NCBI GenBank assembly: GCA_046727435.1 | Contig: JBKPCR010000136.1 | Location: 1 to 10,891, forward strand | Length of the DNA: 10,891 nt | Direction of reading: 5' to 3' | Source: CAVPRW01 sp046727435 [NCBI: bacterium] | GTDB taxonomy: Bacteria > Tectomicrobia > Entotheonellia > J063 | Shown: piece after piece, positions 1 through 6,053 of the stretch | How positions within the stretch are numbered: position 1 is the stretch's first letter | How the letters are laid out: every line of letters starts with the position of its first letter | The notes under the pieces: generated by a model | Databases searched by the model: none | Seen by the model: only the letters and a program-made list of their open reading frames with translations | Told to the model about the DNA's origin: nothing | Program-made: the position numbers and the translations under genes

Positions 1-339
1 GCACAGCCCGCAGAACGTCCCTCGCTGTTGCCACAAGGACCATAGGCGCATGCGTCCTCCGGATTACTGATGAACTCATCACGTCGCTATCGTCGCTGCC
101 GTGTCTTCCTCTATACCACCGCATCCGTCTGCAGCGCCGCCACCATCAGTGGGCACGCCATGCGCATCACCCTGTGGTTCGACAGGCGCGCGCGCGAGAG
201 GGGGATCGACCATCGCGGCCTGTGCTTCTATCCTCCTGTGCACTTTTGCGCCTCGGCTCCCATAGGCGGTGTCATCAGCACGTCACGCAACGTCGCTGTG
301 AATCGGTCCACTCCTCAATCTTCCCGGTTTGGGCGTCTG
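1..339. other. Region without a supportable gene
   Basis: No reading frame here has a convincing start, ribosome binding site and protein-like composition. The longest open frame (70-369, +) has a low-complexity, Arg/Ser-rich translation and runs into the end of the TIR gene on the other strand, so I regard it as chance. No RNA gene or terminator stands out. It may be the 3' flank of the TIR gene. Confidence 0.5.
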
Positions 340-1197
340 TTAGATGTCCGCCTTCAGATCACGGAGTAGTCGCTGAAACGTCTGTTGATAAGCATCGTGG
401 TCCTTCCACTGCCGAAAATCTCCGATATGACGTTGTCTGCGGATGTCTGCCGCCCAGCCTACGGCACTGTGGATGACCGCCTCGTCGATCCGGATAGGGA
501 ACAGTATAGTCGGGTTCTCTTTGCCTTCCTTCTCGAAGGCTGTTTCGACCTCCTTTTGGACCCAACGGCTTGTGACGGAATGTTCCGACAGGATGAGGAG
601 TAATCGGTCATACACCTGAATTGATTCATCGATACGGGACCGAAATTCATCCCCGATTTTCAAGTCCTCCGGCGCAAACCAGCAGCGCACTTTGTGGGCC
701 TGGAGATCAGTATGTAAGCGTTGGGCAAGCGCCTCATCATGGCTGGAATAACTAATAAAGCAGGAATCATACTGGAACGGTTGCCCGACTAGCGACTTGC
801 TATAGGTGATCATGTCATCGGGCACGCCAGCCCCTCGGAGAAATGCTTCGGGAATATTGCCATGCGAGCGATAGAGCGTGTCGATACCCATGGTTGAAGG
901 ACCCAGATGCCGTACTGTTTCGAGTCCTCGAACCCTGCTCAGGTCAATATCCCCAAACGTGGTCCATCCAAACTCCGCCTTGGAAAGGTGCACCCCGGTG
1001 AGGTGCGCCCCGGTAAGGTTCGCATTGGAGAGGTCCGCCCCGGTAAGGTGCGCCCCGGAGAGGTCCGCCTCGGGGAGGTGCGCCCCGATGAGGTCCGCCG
1101 CGAATAGGTTCGGCCGTATCGTGGGGTTTTCGGCTCGCCATCGATTCCATACCTCCGCCCCTTGCTTCAGCCGTGCGAGATGTTCCTCGTTCGCCAT
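340..1197 (-). CDS. Pentapeptide-repeat and TIR-domain protein
   Basis: A 285-aa protein with two recognisable parts. Residues about 31-90 are pentapeptide repeats (A-D/H-L-x-x, e.g. AADLIGAHLPEADLSGAHL), which fold as a right-handed beta-helix. A linker (about 95-140) contains GIDTLYRS, a segment I associate with this architecture. Residues about 143-283 are a TIR domain (TIR_2 type): YDSCFISYSSHDEALAQRL is strand A and helix A, CWFAPEDLKIGD the BB-loop side, and RWVQKEVETA (W212, E216) carries the WxxxE glutamate that is catalytic in NAD-cleaving TIRs. Bacterial TIR proteins cleave NAD or make cyclic ADP-ribose signals, often in phage defence; that function is inferred here. GGAGGA lies 10 nt before the start. 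The pentapeptide part is written in tandem 15-bp DNA repeats (about 985-1110). It stands alone: no Thoeris, Sir2 or CBASS partner is adjacent. Confidence 0.9.
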   Translation of the reverse strand: MANEEHLARLKQGAEVWNRWRAENPTIRPNLFAADLIGAHLPEADLSGAHLTGADLSNANLTGAHLTGVHLSKAEFGWTTFGDIDLSRVRGLETVRHLGPSTMGIDTLYRSHGNIPEAFLRGAGVPDDMITYSKSLVGQPFQYDSCFISYSSHDEALAQRLHTDLQAHKVRCWFAPEDLKIGDEFRSRIDESIQVYDRLLLILSEHSVTSRWVQKEVETAFEKEGKENPTILFPIRIDEAVIHSAVGWAADIRRQRHIGDFRQWKDHDAYQQTFQRLLRDLKADI

Positions 1198-1323
1198 CGC
1201 TCATGTCTCCTCCGCCTGGCCATAGGCATCGAGGCCAATCTACCCTACTCGGTGGTCGGTCAGTTTCGACAGCCGTGGTCAGCCCCCACTCCCACAGGGC
1301 GATGAAAGCCTCGTCGATGGGGG

Positions 1324-1572
1324 TCATGGGGGCTGCTTCCGCAACCGCCAGCCATGCGCCTCCAAGCACTGCGTCAAGGTCTGCAGCCGGGCGACTTCCG
1401 CATCCGCGCCCGTCCCAGTTTGTGCCGCTGCGGCCTGCCGTGCGTCCTCCTCACATGCTGACCGGTCGCTGGCTTGTGCCGCGGGCGACATGCCAGCCGG
1501 GGCCTGCCAGGTCGGGGCGCAGCCCGCCAACAGCAGGACCGCCAGCACGCGGGCTAACGGATGAATATCCAT
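1324..1572 (-). CDS. Small lipoprotein
   Basis: About 82 aa. The N-terminus MDIHPLARVLAVLLLAGC is a short lipoprotein signal peptide with the lipobox LLAG-C, so the mature protein should be a diacylated, envelope-anchored peptide of about 65 residues. The mature part has two further cysteines (in SACEED and TQCLEAHGW) that could form a disulfide, and otherwise low-complexity Ala/Gln. An ATG six bases upstream (1578) is possible, but AAGGA is only 3 nt from it and 9 nt from the start chosen. It is the last gene of the leftward operon, just after the winged-helix gene. Position and size recall phage Rz1-type or plasmid entry-exclusion lipoproteins, but I see no specific family signature. Confidence 0.7.
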   Translation of the reverse strand: MDIHPLARVLAVLLLAGCAPTWQAPAGMSPAAQASDRSACEEDARQAAAAQTGTGADAEVARLQTLTQCLEAHGWRLRKQPP

Positions 1573-1584
1573 GAGCATCTATCC

Positions 1585-1866
1585 TTAATCACAACTGGCC
1601 GTCCGCGCGGCGACCCGGTTTCGCCCCTCGGCGGTCAAGTCGACGGCTTCGGCCCTCCTGCCGGGCGTCCGGGTGATCGTCACCAGCTCCTTCGCCTCCA
1701 GGCCCGTGAGCGGGGTGGAGACGTTACCCTTGTCGAACCCCAGCGCTACCAGCGCCCGCACGAGGGCCTCGTGGCTGGCGGCCATGGTGCCGCGGAGGCG
1801 CCGGTCCTCGACCACCAGCCAGGCCAGGATGCGGCGTTGCAGATGGGACAGGCGCTGATCAGCCAT
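1585..1866 (-). CDS. Winged-helix (MarR-like) small DNA-binding protein
   Basis: A 93-aa protein that reads as one winged-helix domain. LSHLQRRILAWLV (7-18) is helix 1, SHEALVRALVAL (31-42) helix 2, and DKGNVSTPLTGLEAKELVTI (45-64) the recognition helix and start of the wing, followed by R-T-P-G-R-R-A-E and a C-terminal LTAEGRNRV helix. The order 'helix - DKGNVS - LExxELVTI - LTAEGR' is typical of MarR/PadR-like or replication-type winged helices. GGAGGAGG lies immediately upstream. The start overlaps the stop of the preceding gene by 8 nt (ATGGCTGA), implying translational coupling. Probably a second transcriptional regulator of the element; the DNA target is unknown. Confidence 0.72.
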   Translation of the reverse strand: MADQRLSHLQRRILAWLVVEDRRLRGTMAASHEALVRALVALGFDKGNVSTPLTGLEAKELVTITRTPGRRAEAVDLTAEGRNRVAARTASCD

Positions 1867-2128
1867 GGCCCTCCTCCCCGTCGAGGTGGTCCTTGAGGTC
1901 GCGGTAGCGGGCCTCGGCGGCCTGGTCCATGCGGTCGAGGACCTGCCCGAGCTGGCCCAGGGTGGTCTGGGTCGCGGTGTGCATGGTCGTGAGCGTCTTC
2001 TGGGTCTCGTCGTGCATGCTCTTGACCGTGCGGTTGCCCACCACGGCGACGATCAGACCCGCCACTGAAGCCGCACCGGTCAATACGCCGAACCAGGCCA
2101 GGGCGGTGGTCCAAGTCAGCTCAGGCAT
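1859..2128 (-). CDS. Membrane-anchored coiled-coil small protein
   Basis: An 89-aa protein starting MPELTW. Residues about 8-31 form one transmembrane segment (ALAWFGVLTGAASVAGLIVA). Residues about 33-82 are polar and helical, with a near-repeat (SMHDETQKTL / TMHTATQTTL) and heptad-like spacing (LGQLGQVLDRMDQAAEARYRDL), suggesting a coiled coil. I chose the start at 2128 because GAGGAGG lies 6 nt upstream. A longer frame opens at 2179 but adds only Arg-rich sequence inside the preceding gene. It overlaps the HTH gene by 8 nt (ATGCCTGA) and the winged-helix gene by 8 nt. The shape recalls small phage membrane proteins (holin- or XhlA-like) or superinfection-exclusion peptides; I do not recognise a family. 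Confidence 0.68.
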   Translation of the reverse strand: MPELTWTTALAWFGVLTGAASVAGLIVAVVGNRTVKSMHDETQKTLTTMHTATQTTLGQLGQVLDRMDQAAEARYRDLKDHLDGEEGHG

Positions 2129-2426
2129 GCGCGTCCTCCTCAGGCGCGGCAGGTGCCTTCCGGGGGCGGCCCCGAGCACGCGGCGGCGTCGTGTGCGGCC
2201 GTTTGACGGCGGGCACGGGGTCGATCTGCATCAGCTCCTCGAACGGGAGGCCCAGCCGCTCATGCAGCCGCTTGGCGGTCGCCTTGCCCACGCCGACATA
2301 GCCGTGCCAGAGGTTCCAGCTTTGCTGGCGCGAGAAGCCGGTCCGGTGCATCAGCTCTTTGATCTTGGTGATACCGTGTTGACGCAATAGCGTTTGTAGG
2401 GTCATGCCCCCGACTGTAGCGCGCAT
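2121..2426 (-). CDS. HTH (XRE/Cro-like) regulator with AT-hook-like tail
   Basis: A 101-aa protein. Residues about 9-66 form a helix-turn-helix domain of XRE/Cro type: LQTLLRQHGITKIKELMHRTGFSRQQSWNLWHG, then a second helical part KATAKRLHERLGLPFEELMQ. In this family the 'FSRQQSWNLWHG' stretch is the recognition helix. The tail holds PPRARGRPRKAP (81-92), an AT-hook-like RGRPRK core that would bind AT-rich minor groove. The start at 2426 is backed by AGGAGG 5 nt upstream; an internal ATG at 2405 lacks such a site. It is first in the leftward operon, about 40 nt downstream of the predicted start site of its promoter. The symmetric AT-rich element 2475-2512 is the natural operator for autoregulation and for control of the rightward operon. 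Confidence 0.75.
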   Translation of the reverse strand: MRATVGGMTLQTLLRQHGITKIKELMHRTGFSRQQSWNLWHGYVGVGKATAKRLHERLGLPFEELMQIDPVPAVKRPHTTPPRARGRPRKAPAAPEEDAHA

Positions 2427-2474
2427 CTCGCCCTCCTGTCAATGGTGCCGTGTACAATTTCCCTGACCTTGTAG

Positions 2475-2503
2475 ATTATACCGTTTACTTTAGTGAACGT
2501 AAA
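2475..2503 (-). promoter_or_regulatory. Leftward sigma70 promoter of the HTH operon
   Basis: Read on the minus strand: -35 TTTACG (2503-2498), a 17-bp spacer, and a perfect -10 TATAAT (2480-2475). Transcription would start near 2468 and give a leader of about 40 nt before the HTH gene. The hexamers and spacing are seen directly; activity is inferred. Confidence 0.75.
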
Positions 2504-2512
2504 GCGTATAAT
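2484..2512 (+). promoter_or_regulatory. Rightward sigma70 promoter of the recombination operon
   Basis: -35 TTTACT (2484-2489), 17-bp spacer, perfect -10 TATAAT (2507-2512). Transcription would start near 2519 and run toward the intron-split gene and the annealing-protein candidate. It occupies the same DNA as the leftward promoter, so the two cannot be bound by polymerase at once. Confidence 0.72.
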
Positions 2513-2629
2513 GTACTTATCGATGAATCGAACGGCGCACGAGGGTGGTGGGCATGGGCGAACCGTCCAGGCGGACACGCCGGAGAGCAGCCCGTAGGCA
2601 TCACCCGCGCCAGCACACGAGAGGAGGTC

Positions 2630-2731
2630 ATGATACACGCAGGGAGACGCGGCAGCGCCGCGCGTGTGGAGGAGGTCCCCGGCAGGGTGCGTGAACACCC
2701 CGCCAGGGCAATGCAGGTTCGGTCTCGGTAG
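2630..2731 (+). CDS. Possible 33-aa leader peptide or small ORF
   Basis: The frame starts MIHAGRRGSAARVEEV and ends at a TAG at 2729-2731. A strong Shine-Dalgarno-like AGGAGGT lies directly before the ATG, but the spacing of about 2 nt is short. The peptide is basic with no recognised motif. It would be the first frame of the rightward transcript. It could be a genuine small protein, a leader, or chance. Confidence 0.3.
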   Translation: MIHAGRRGSAARVEEVPGRVREHPARAMQVRSR

Positions 2732-2774
2732 ACCCTATGAACCCGGCTCATAGTATGAGCCTGAAGGAGCAACG

Positions 2775-3839
2775 ATGTCAACTCGTTGGGCGCGGCGCTA
2801 GGCCGTGTCGCAATGCAAACGAAGTTTGCCAGAGCTGGTAAGGCAGCTCTGTCCTAACCCACCCAATGCTCTGTGGATAGCCCCACAGAGCGGGCATGAG
2901 AACAAGCTTGGTGGGGACACGGGCGAGGGGTGCGGGGGAGCCATACCCCCAAGATGCCCACGTCACGGACGCTGCTATGGTGAAGCTGAATTGCCGAACC
3001 TGAGACACCCTATAAGACATGACACACCCCATTAACGATGGCTAAGGGGTGTGGGAACGAAGCTAGGGGCAAATCGTACCCCTAGCCCCGCAGGCAGAGT
3101 GACGGGTCTGAAAGAGCGGGAACCTCACGGGCCTTACATCCCACGAGGCTAGTTCCAAACCCGGTACGCCGGGCTAAGGGGTCAAAAGGGCACCTACGGC
3201 AGCACAACACTTGCGACATGAGCAACGCCGGAACCGGAACCGACTCCCGCAAGGGTAGGCTGGCTGATGGCCAATGTCGGGACCGGGGCAGAGAGGCCGT
3301 AGTAGCCGGTGGAGTCACGACCACCCAGGGTCACGGGTAATGCCGTGGCAGGGCGAAGGGCCTCAGCCGACAGTGAGGGAGAGCAAGCGAGGACGGATCG
3401 CACTAGGCGGTCTTAACGAAATCGCAGATGCCTTCAACCCGAAAGGGTTTGCTGTCGGGGGATAGCCGGATGTCATGAAAGTGGCTTGTCCGGTTTGGGA
3501 AGGGCTTCAGGAAGACCGCGTGGTGTGAGCCACGTATGGCGTCCTGATTCTACTTCATACACCCCGGAACCCTCGCAGATCGATTATCACGCCGATGTCC
3601 AGGCCCAGCGCGTCCAGGCAGTCATGAAATTGATCGACCCCGGTGAGGTCCTGGCCGTCATCGACCGCCGCATCGCCGAGGAGCCTGACCCCAAGGCCCA
3701 CCCGCTCTATGGCCTGGTCCTGTTTTGCCTCGATCGCCAGGTCGCCGTCCATGGCGGCGAGTTCTGGGACACCTGGAAGCGGCGCGTCCTGGCCGCCATC
3801 GACACCTGCCTCGATGAACTCCTGACCATGGAGGACTAG
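2775..3839 (+). CDS. Small phage-type protein split by a group II intron (97 aa spliced)
   Basis: Exon 1 is predicted as 2775-2789 (MSTRW) and exon 2 as 3561-3839 (starting TPEPSQIDYHADVQAQR and ending DELLTMED). The start ATG has AAGGAG 5 nt upstream. Without splicing the frame stops at TAG 2799-2801, after eight codons. Removing 2790-3560 joins the exons in frame and gives a 97-aa acidic protein with helical segments (AVMKLIDPGEVLAVIDRRIAEE, RRVLAAIDTCLDELL). I do not recognise its family. It ends 3 bp before the annealing-protein candidate, so the two belong to one operon. If splicing failed, a truncated version could start inside the intron. Exon borders could be off by a few bases: cutting at 2784/2785 and 3558/3559 also keeps the frame. 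Confidence 0.6.
3463..3496 (+). ncRNA. Group II intron domain V
   Basis: Exactly 34 nt, the usual length. It starts TAGCCGGA with the catalytic AGC at 3464-3466. The lower stem AGCCGGA/TCCGGTT is followed by the upper stem GTCA/TGGC closing a GAAA tetraloop, with a 2-nt bulge (TT) on the 3' side as in known domains V. This pattern is very specific to group II introns. Confidence 0.9.
3498..3556 (+). ncRNA. Group II intron domain VI with candidate branch point A3552
   Basis: A stem runs from GAAG (3499-3502) and CAGGA on the 5' side, through CGCGTGG/CCACGT around a short loop, to TCCTG and CTTC (3553-3556) on the 3' side. In this fold A3552 is unpaired between a G-T and a G-C pair, as the lariat branch adenosine would be. 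It lies 8 nt before the predicted 3' end at 3560, close to the usual 6-7. Confidence 0.6.
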
Positions 3840-3842
3840 GCC

Positions 3843-4697
3843 ATGGACACGACCACGACTACCCACGACACCACCGCGGTGGCGATCGCCAACCTCACGC
3901 CCCAGGTCCCGCCGGAAGTCCTGGAGCAAGTCCTGATTGGGGGCGATCTCGCCCAGCTCACCGAGGCGCAGCGCCTGGCCTACTGCCGGGCCGTGTGCCA
4001 GAGCCTGGGCCTCAACCCCCTCAGCAAGCCCTTTGAGTACCTCACCTTGAACGGCAAGCTCCGCTTGTATGCGCTCAGGGACTGCGCCGACCAGCTGCGC
4101 CGGTTGCACGGCATCAGCATCTACATCACCAACCGCGAGCGCCTAGGCGACCTCTACCTCGTCACCGCCCGCGCCAAGGACAAGACCGGGCGCGAGGATG
4201 AGAGCACCGGGGCGGTGGCGCGGGGCACGCTCAAAGGCGATGCCCTGGCCAACGCGCTGATGACGTGCGAGACCAAGGCCAAGCGGCGCGTGACGCTGAG
4301 CCTGGCGGGCTTGGGCTGGCTGGACGAGACGGAGCTCGACACCATCCCAGGGGCACGCACGGGCGAGCTCACTGGCAACCCCGAAGCTGGGGACCTCCAC
4401 GGCACCGGCATGCTCACAGCCCCGGAGCCCACGCGCCTCACCGCCGACCAGGCCCGCGAGCTCAAACGCGTCGCCCAGGCGGCGTTTGGCTATGCCGAGG
4501 GCGAGCGGCGGCTGCGCCATGACCTCGGCTTCGAGCCGGACGAACGCCTGACGCTCCGGCACCTCTGCGCGCATGTCACGGCCGACCAGTATCAGGCGCT
4601 CATGGACAGCTACACGGCCATCCTGCGCCAGGCGGTCGAGCGCGATGTGCCCCACTTCGACCCGCCTACCGCGGTCACCACCACGGGGGAGGGCTGA
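3843..4697 (+). CDS. Putative phage-type single-strand annealing protein (RecT-like)
   Basis: A 284-aa protein. The core (about 45-165) reads LAYCRAVCQSLGLNPLSKPF, then EYLTLNGKLRLYALRDCADQL, a beta-rich segment (ISIYI...DLYLVTARAKD), and GDALANALMTCETKAKRRVT followed by LSLAGLGWLDETELDTIP. I associate the order 'LGLNPLxxPFEYLxLNGKLxLYAxxDxxDQLR ... ETKAKRRVTLSLxGLGxLDETE' with prophage and phage proteins near recombination genes, resembling RecT/Redbeta-type annealing proteins. The family call is from memory and only moderately secure. Residues about 198-275 form a helical C-terminal domain. GGAGG sits 8 nt before the ATG, inside the end of the previous gene (3-bp gap), and the next gene follows after 3 bp. 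It would promote annealing of ssDNA during replication or integration of the element; no exonuclease or SSB gene is adjacent. Confidence 0.6.
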   Translation: MDTTTTTHDTTAVAIANLTPQVPPEVLEQVLIGGDLAQLTEAQRLAYCRAVCQSLGLNPLSKPFEYLTLNGKLRLYALRDCADQLRRLHGISIYITNRERLGDLYLVTARAKDKTGREDESTGAVARGTLKGDALANALMTCETKAKRRVTLSLAGLGWLDETELDTIPGARTGELTGNPEAGDLHGTGMLTAPEPTRLTADQARELKRVAQAAFGYAEGERRLRHDLGFEPDERLTLRHLCAHVTADQYQALMDSYTAILRQAVERDVPHFDPPTAVTTTGEG

Positions 4698-4700
4698 GCC

Positions 4701-4901
4701 ATGGAGCACATTCTCCTCCTCGCCTACTGGCCGGAGCGCGTGGAGACCTACGGCTGCTGCCGCCGCGACCTGCCATGGCTCTTGCGGCGCTACTGTCGGG
4801 GTGCCACGCGTGTGGTCGTCTATGAGGCCCGCGAGACCATCTGGGACGTGCGCCACGTGACGCGCGCCCTGGAGCGCTGGCAACAGGCCGGACACGTGTA
4901 A
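4701..4901 (+). CDS. 66-aa protein of unknown function
   Basis: It begins MEHILLLAYWPERVETYGCC and is rich in Arg and aromatic residues (RRDLPWLLRRYCRGATRVVVYEARETIWDVRHVTRALERW). GGAGGG lies 7 nt before the ATG, and it follows the annealing-protein candidate after 3 bp, so it is almost certainly the last gene of that operon. Three cysteines lie in the first half (CC and C), but not in a clear zinc pattern. The second half looks like a strand followed by a helix. I do not recognise a family. Confidence 0.6.
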   Translation: MEHILLLAYWPERVETYGCCRRDLPWLLRRYCRGATRVVVYEARETIWDVRHVTRALERWQQAGHV

Positions 4902-4909
4902 CCCCTCGA

Positions 4910-4934
4910 CGCGGCGGGGGGCCTCTCCGCCGCG
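4910..4934 (+). terminator. GC hairpin after the rightward operon
   Basis: Arms CGCGGCGG (4910-4917) and CCGCCGCG (4927-4934) pair perfectly around a 9-nt loop, 8 bases after the stop of the 66-aa gene. There is no U-tract, so it may be a weak or Rho-assisted terminator or an mRNA-stabilising hairpin. Confidence 0.4.
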
Positions 4935-4970
4935 CGCCGCACCGTCAGCGTGCGCCCCAGGACACGAGGG

Positions 4971-4999
4971 TTGACAGGCTCGGCCCACCCGCCTACACT
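4971..4999 (+). promoter_or_regulatory. Sigma70 promoter of the ABC substrate-binding gene
   Basis: Perfect -35 TTGACA (4971-4976), 17-bp spacer, -10 TACACT (4994-4999), about 55 bp upstream of the start codon at 5056. Confidence 0.7.
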
Positions 5000-5055
5000 C
5001 GCGCCCAATACCCTTCTGGCTTGTGATCCGGCCATTCATGCTGGAGGACACGACT

Positions 5056-6053
5056 ATGATAGGCCACGCCATCGCACTCCTCGTCACCCTTGCCTTAGGC
5101 CTCTTCGTGGCACCGCTCATGGCCCAGGCGCAGCCGGTGGGGAAGGTGCCTCGGATCGGCCTTCTGCGCCTGAGTCTGGTCTCGCCCTGCCGCACCGAGG
5201 CCTTCGCCCAAGGGCTGCGCGAGCTGGGGTACGTTGAGGGTCAAAACATCGTGATCGAGTGGCGCTGTGCGGACGGGACGGTGGAGCGGCAGCGGGCGCT
5301 GGCGGTCGAGCTGGTCCAGCTCCCCGTGGACGTTTTCGTGGCGGCGTCTGTCGACGGCCCCCTGGCGGCCATGCAGGCGACACGCACGATCCCCATCGTC
5401 TTTGTGTCGGTTCCCGAGCCGGTGGCCACGGGGCTGGTCACCAGTCTGGCGCAGCCGGGCGGGAACGTCACCGGCGGGCGAAGCAGGTGGGCCTGGAATT
5501 CCACGCGAAACGTCTCCAACTGCTCCTGGAGGCCGTGCCCGGCGTGACCCGCGTCGCCGCGCTCCAGCAGGGTGCGATGACCAGAGCCGTGCCCGCGCGG
5601 GCACACATCCTGCGCGCCGCGGAGGAGGCTGCCCGGCGTCTGGGCGTCCACCTGCAGTACACGGAGGTCGACGCGCCCGACGAGCTAGAAGGCGCTTTCG
5701 CGGCGATGAAACGTGAGGGGGCCGGGGCACTCTTGATGTTTTTTTCGCCGTTCTTCACCACGCACCGCCAGCGGCTCATGGAGCTGGTGGCCCAGCACCG
5801 GTTGCCGGGCATCTTCGAATCCAGACCGTACGTGGAGGCGGGCGGCCTCATGTCCTATAACGCGAACAATGCCGCCCTCTTTCGGCGCGCCGCCACCTAC
5901 GTGGACAAGATCCTGAAGGGGGCCAAGCCAGCCGACTTGCCGGTGGAACAGCCCACCACGTTCGAGCTGGTCATCAACCTCAAGACCGCCGAGGCGCTGG
6001 GCCTGACCATTCCTCCACCCCTCCTCTTCCAGGCGACCGAGATCATCCGGTAA
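5056..6053 (+). pseudogene. ABC transporter substrate-binding protein (PF04392-like), frameshifted
   Basis: The N-terminal frame (5056-5547) starts MIGHAIALLVTLALGLFVAP, a Sec signal peptide ending near MAQAQP, and GGAGG lies 8 nt before the ATG. It continues GKVPRIGLLRL, FAQGLRELGYVEGQNIVIEW, VDVFVAAS, IPIVFVSVPEPVATGLVTSL and AQPGGNVTG, the classic first lobe of ABC_sub_bind proteins. Homology then jumps to the next frame (KQVGLEFHAKRLQLLLEAVP near 5481) and runs through the second lobe to LGLTIPPPLLFQATEIIR. The span of 998 nt is one base short of 333 codons, the usual family length, so a single-base loss near 5475-5485 explains it. The family takes up small organic solutes; the substrate here is unknown. 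No permease or ATPase gene follows. The break is a real decay event or a sequence error. Confidence 0.88.

Larger units (their letters stand above)
2475..2512. promoter_or_regulatory. Symmetric operator overlapping both promoters
   Basis: The 38-bp segment is an imperfect dyad centred between 2493 and 2494. The left arm starts ATTATAC, then TTTAC after a 2-bp mismatch; the right arm mirrors both, so 14 of 19 positions match. The inner half-sites TTTACTTT and AACGTAAA are separated by AGTG. A dimer bound at the centre would cover both -35 regions. The HTH protein encoded next door is the likely ligand (inference). Confidence 0.65.
2790..3560 (+). ncRNA. ORF-less group II intron
   Basis: The 3' part contains a textbook domain V and a domain VI with a candidate branch adenosine at 3552. 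A string of hairpins fits domain I: GCAAAC-GAA-GTTTGC, CAGAGCTG/CAGCTCTG, CTCTGTGG/CCACAGAG, GGGCAT/ATGCCC and CACACCCC/GGGGTGTG. The loop of the last (about 3031-3044) reads ATTAACGATGGCTA. Its TTAACGA (3032-3038) can pair over 7 bp, two of them G-U, with exon bases TCGTTGG (2783-2789), as EBS1-IBS1 does. That sets the 5' splice site before GCGCG, one base off the GUGYG consensus. The 3' end ATAC obeys the AY rule and restores the reading frame. Length is about 771 nt with no reverse transcriptase frame, so a maturase would have to act in trans. The boundaries are my model; domain V is the firm part. Confidence 0.82.

Noticed and set aside
944-1369. Long minus-strand frame overlapping the TIR gene
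   Set aside because: It is a frame shadow of the 15-bp pentapeptide repeats: the translation is GG/P/R repeats with no domain, while the overlapping TIR frame is clearly a real protein.
3274-3465. Possible remnant of the intron-encoded protein
   Set aside because: The frame in the domain IV region shows no reverse transcriptase, maturase or endonuclease motif, so I treat the intron as ORF-less.
2805-3553. Intron start at GTGTCG and end at TTCTAC
   Set aside because: GTGTC resembles the 5' consensus, but with the ATG that has a good ribosome site (2775) the exon contains TAG 2799-2801, and exon pairing in the EBS1 loop is poor. An upstream ATG (2755) would be open but has no ribosome site.
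2785-3558. Alternative intron borders (GTTGG start, TTCAT end)
   Set aside because: They also keep the reading frame and put A3552 at a more usual 6 nt from the end, but they lose the 7-bp EBS1-IBS1 pairing and fit GUGYG poorly. Kept only as second choice.
4143-5195. 350-aa minus-strand frame opposite the annealing-protein candidate
   Set aside because: It is a GC-rich antisense shadow spanning two real plus-strand genes and an intergenic promoter, without any motif.
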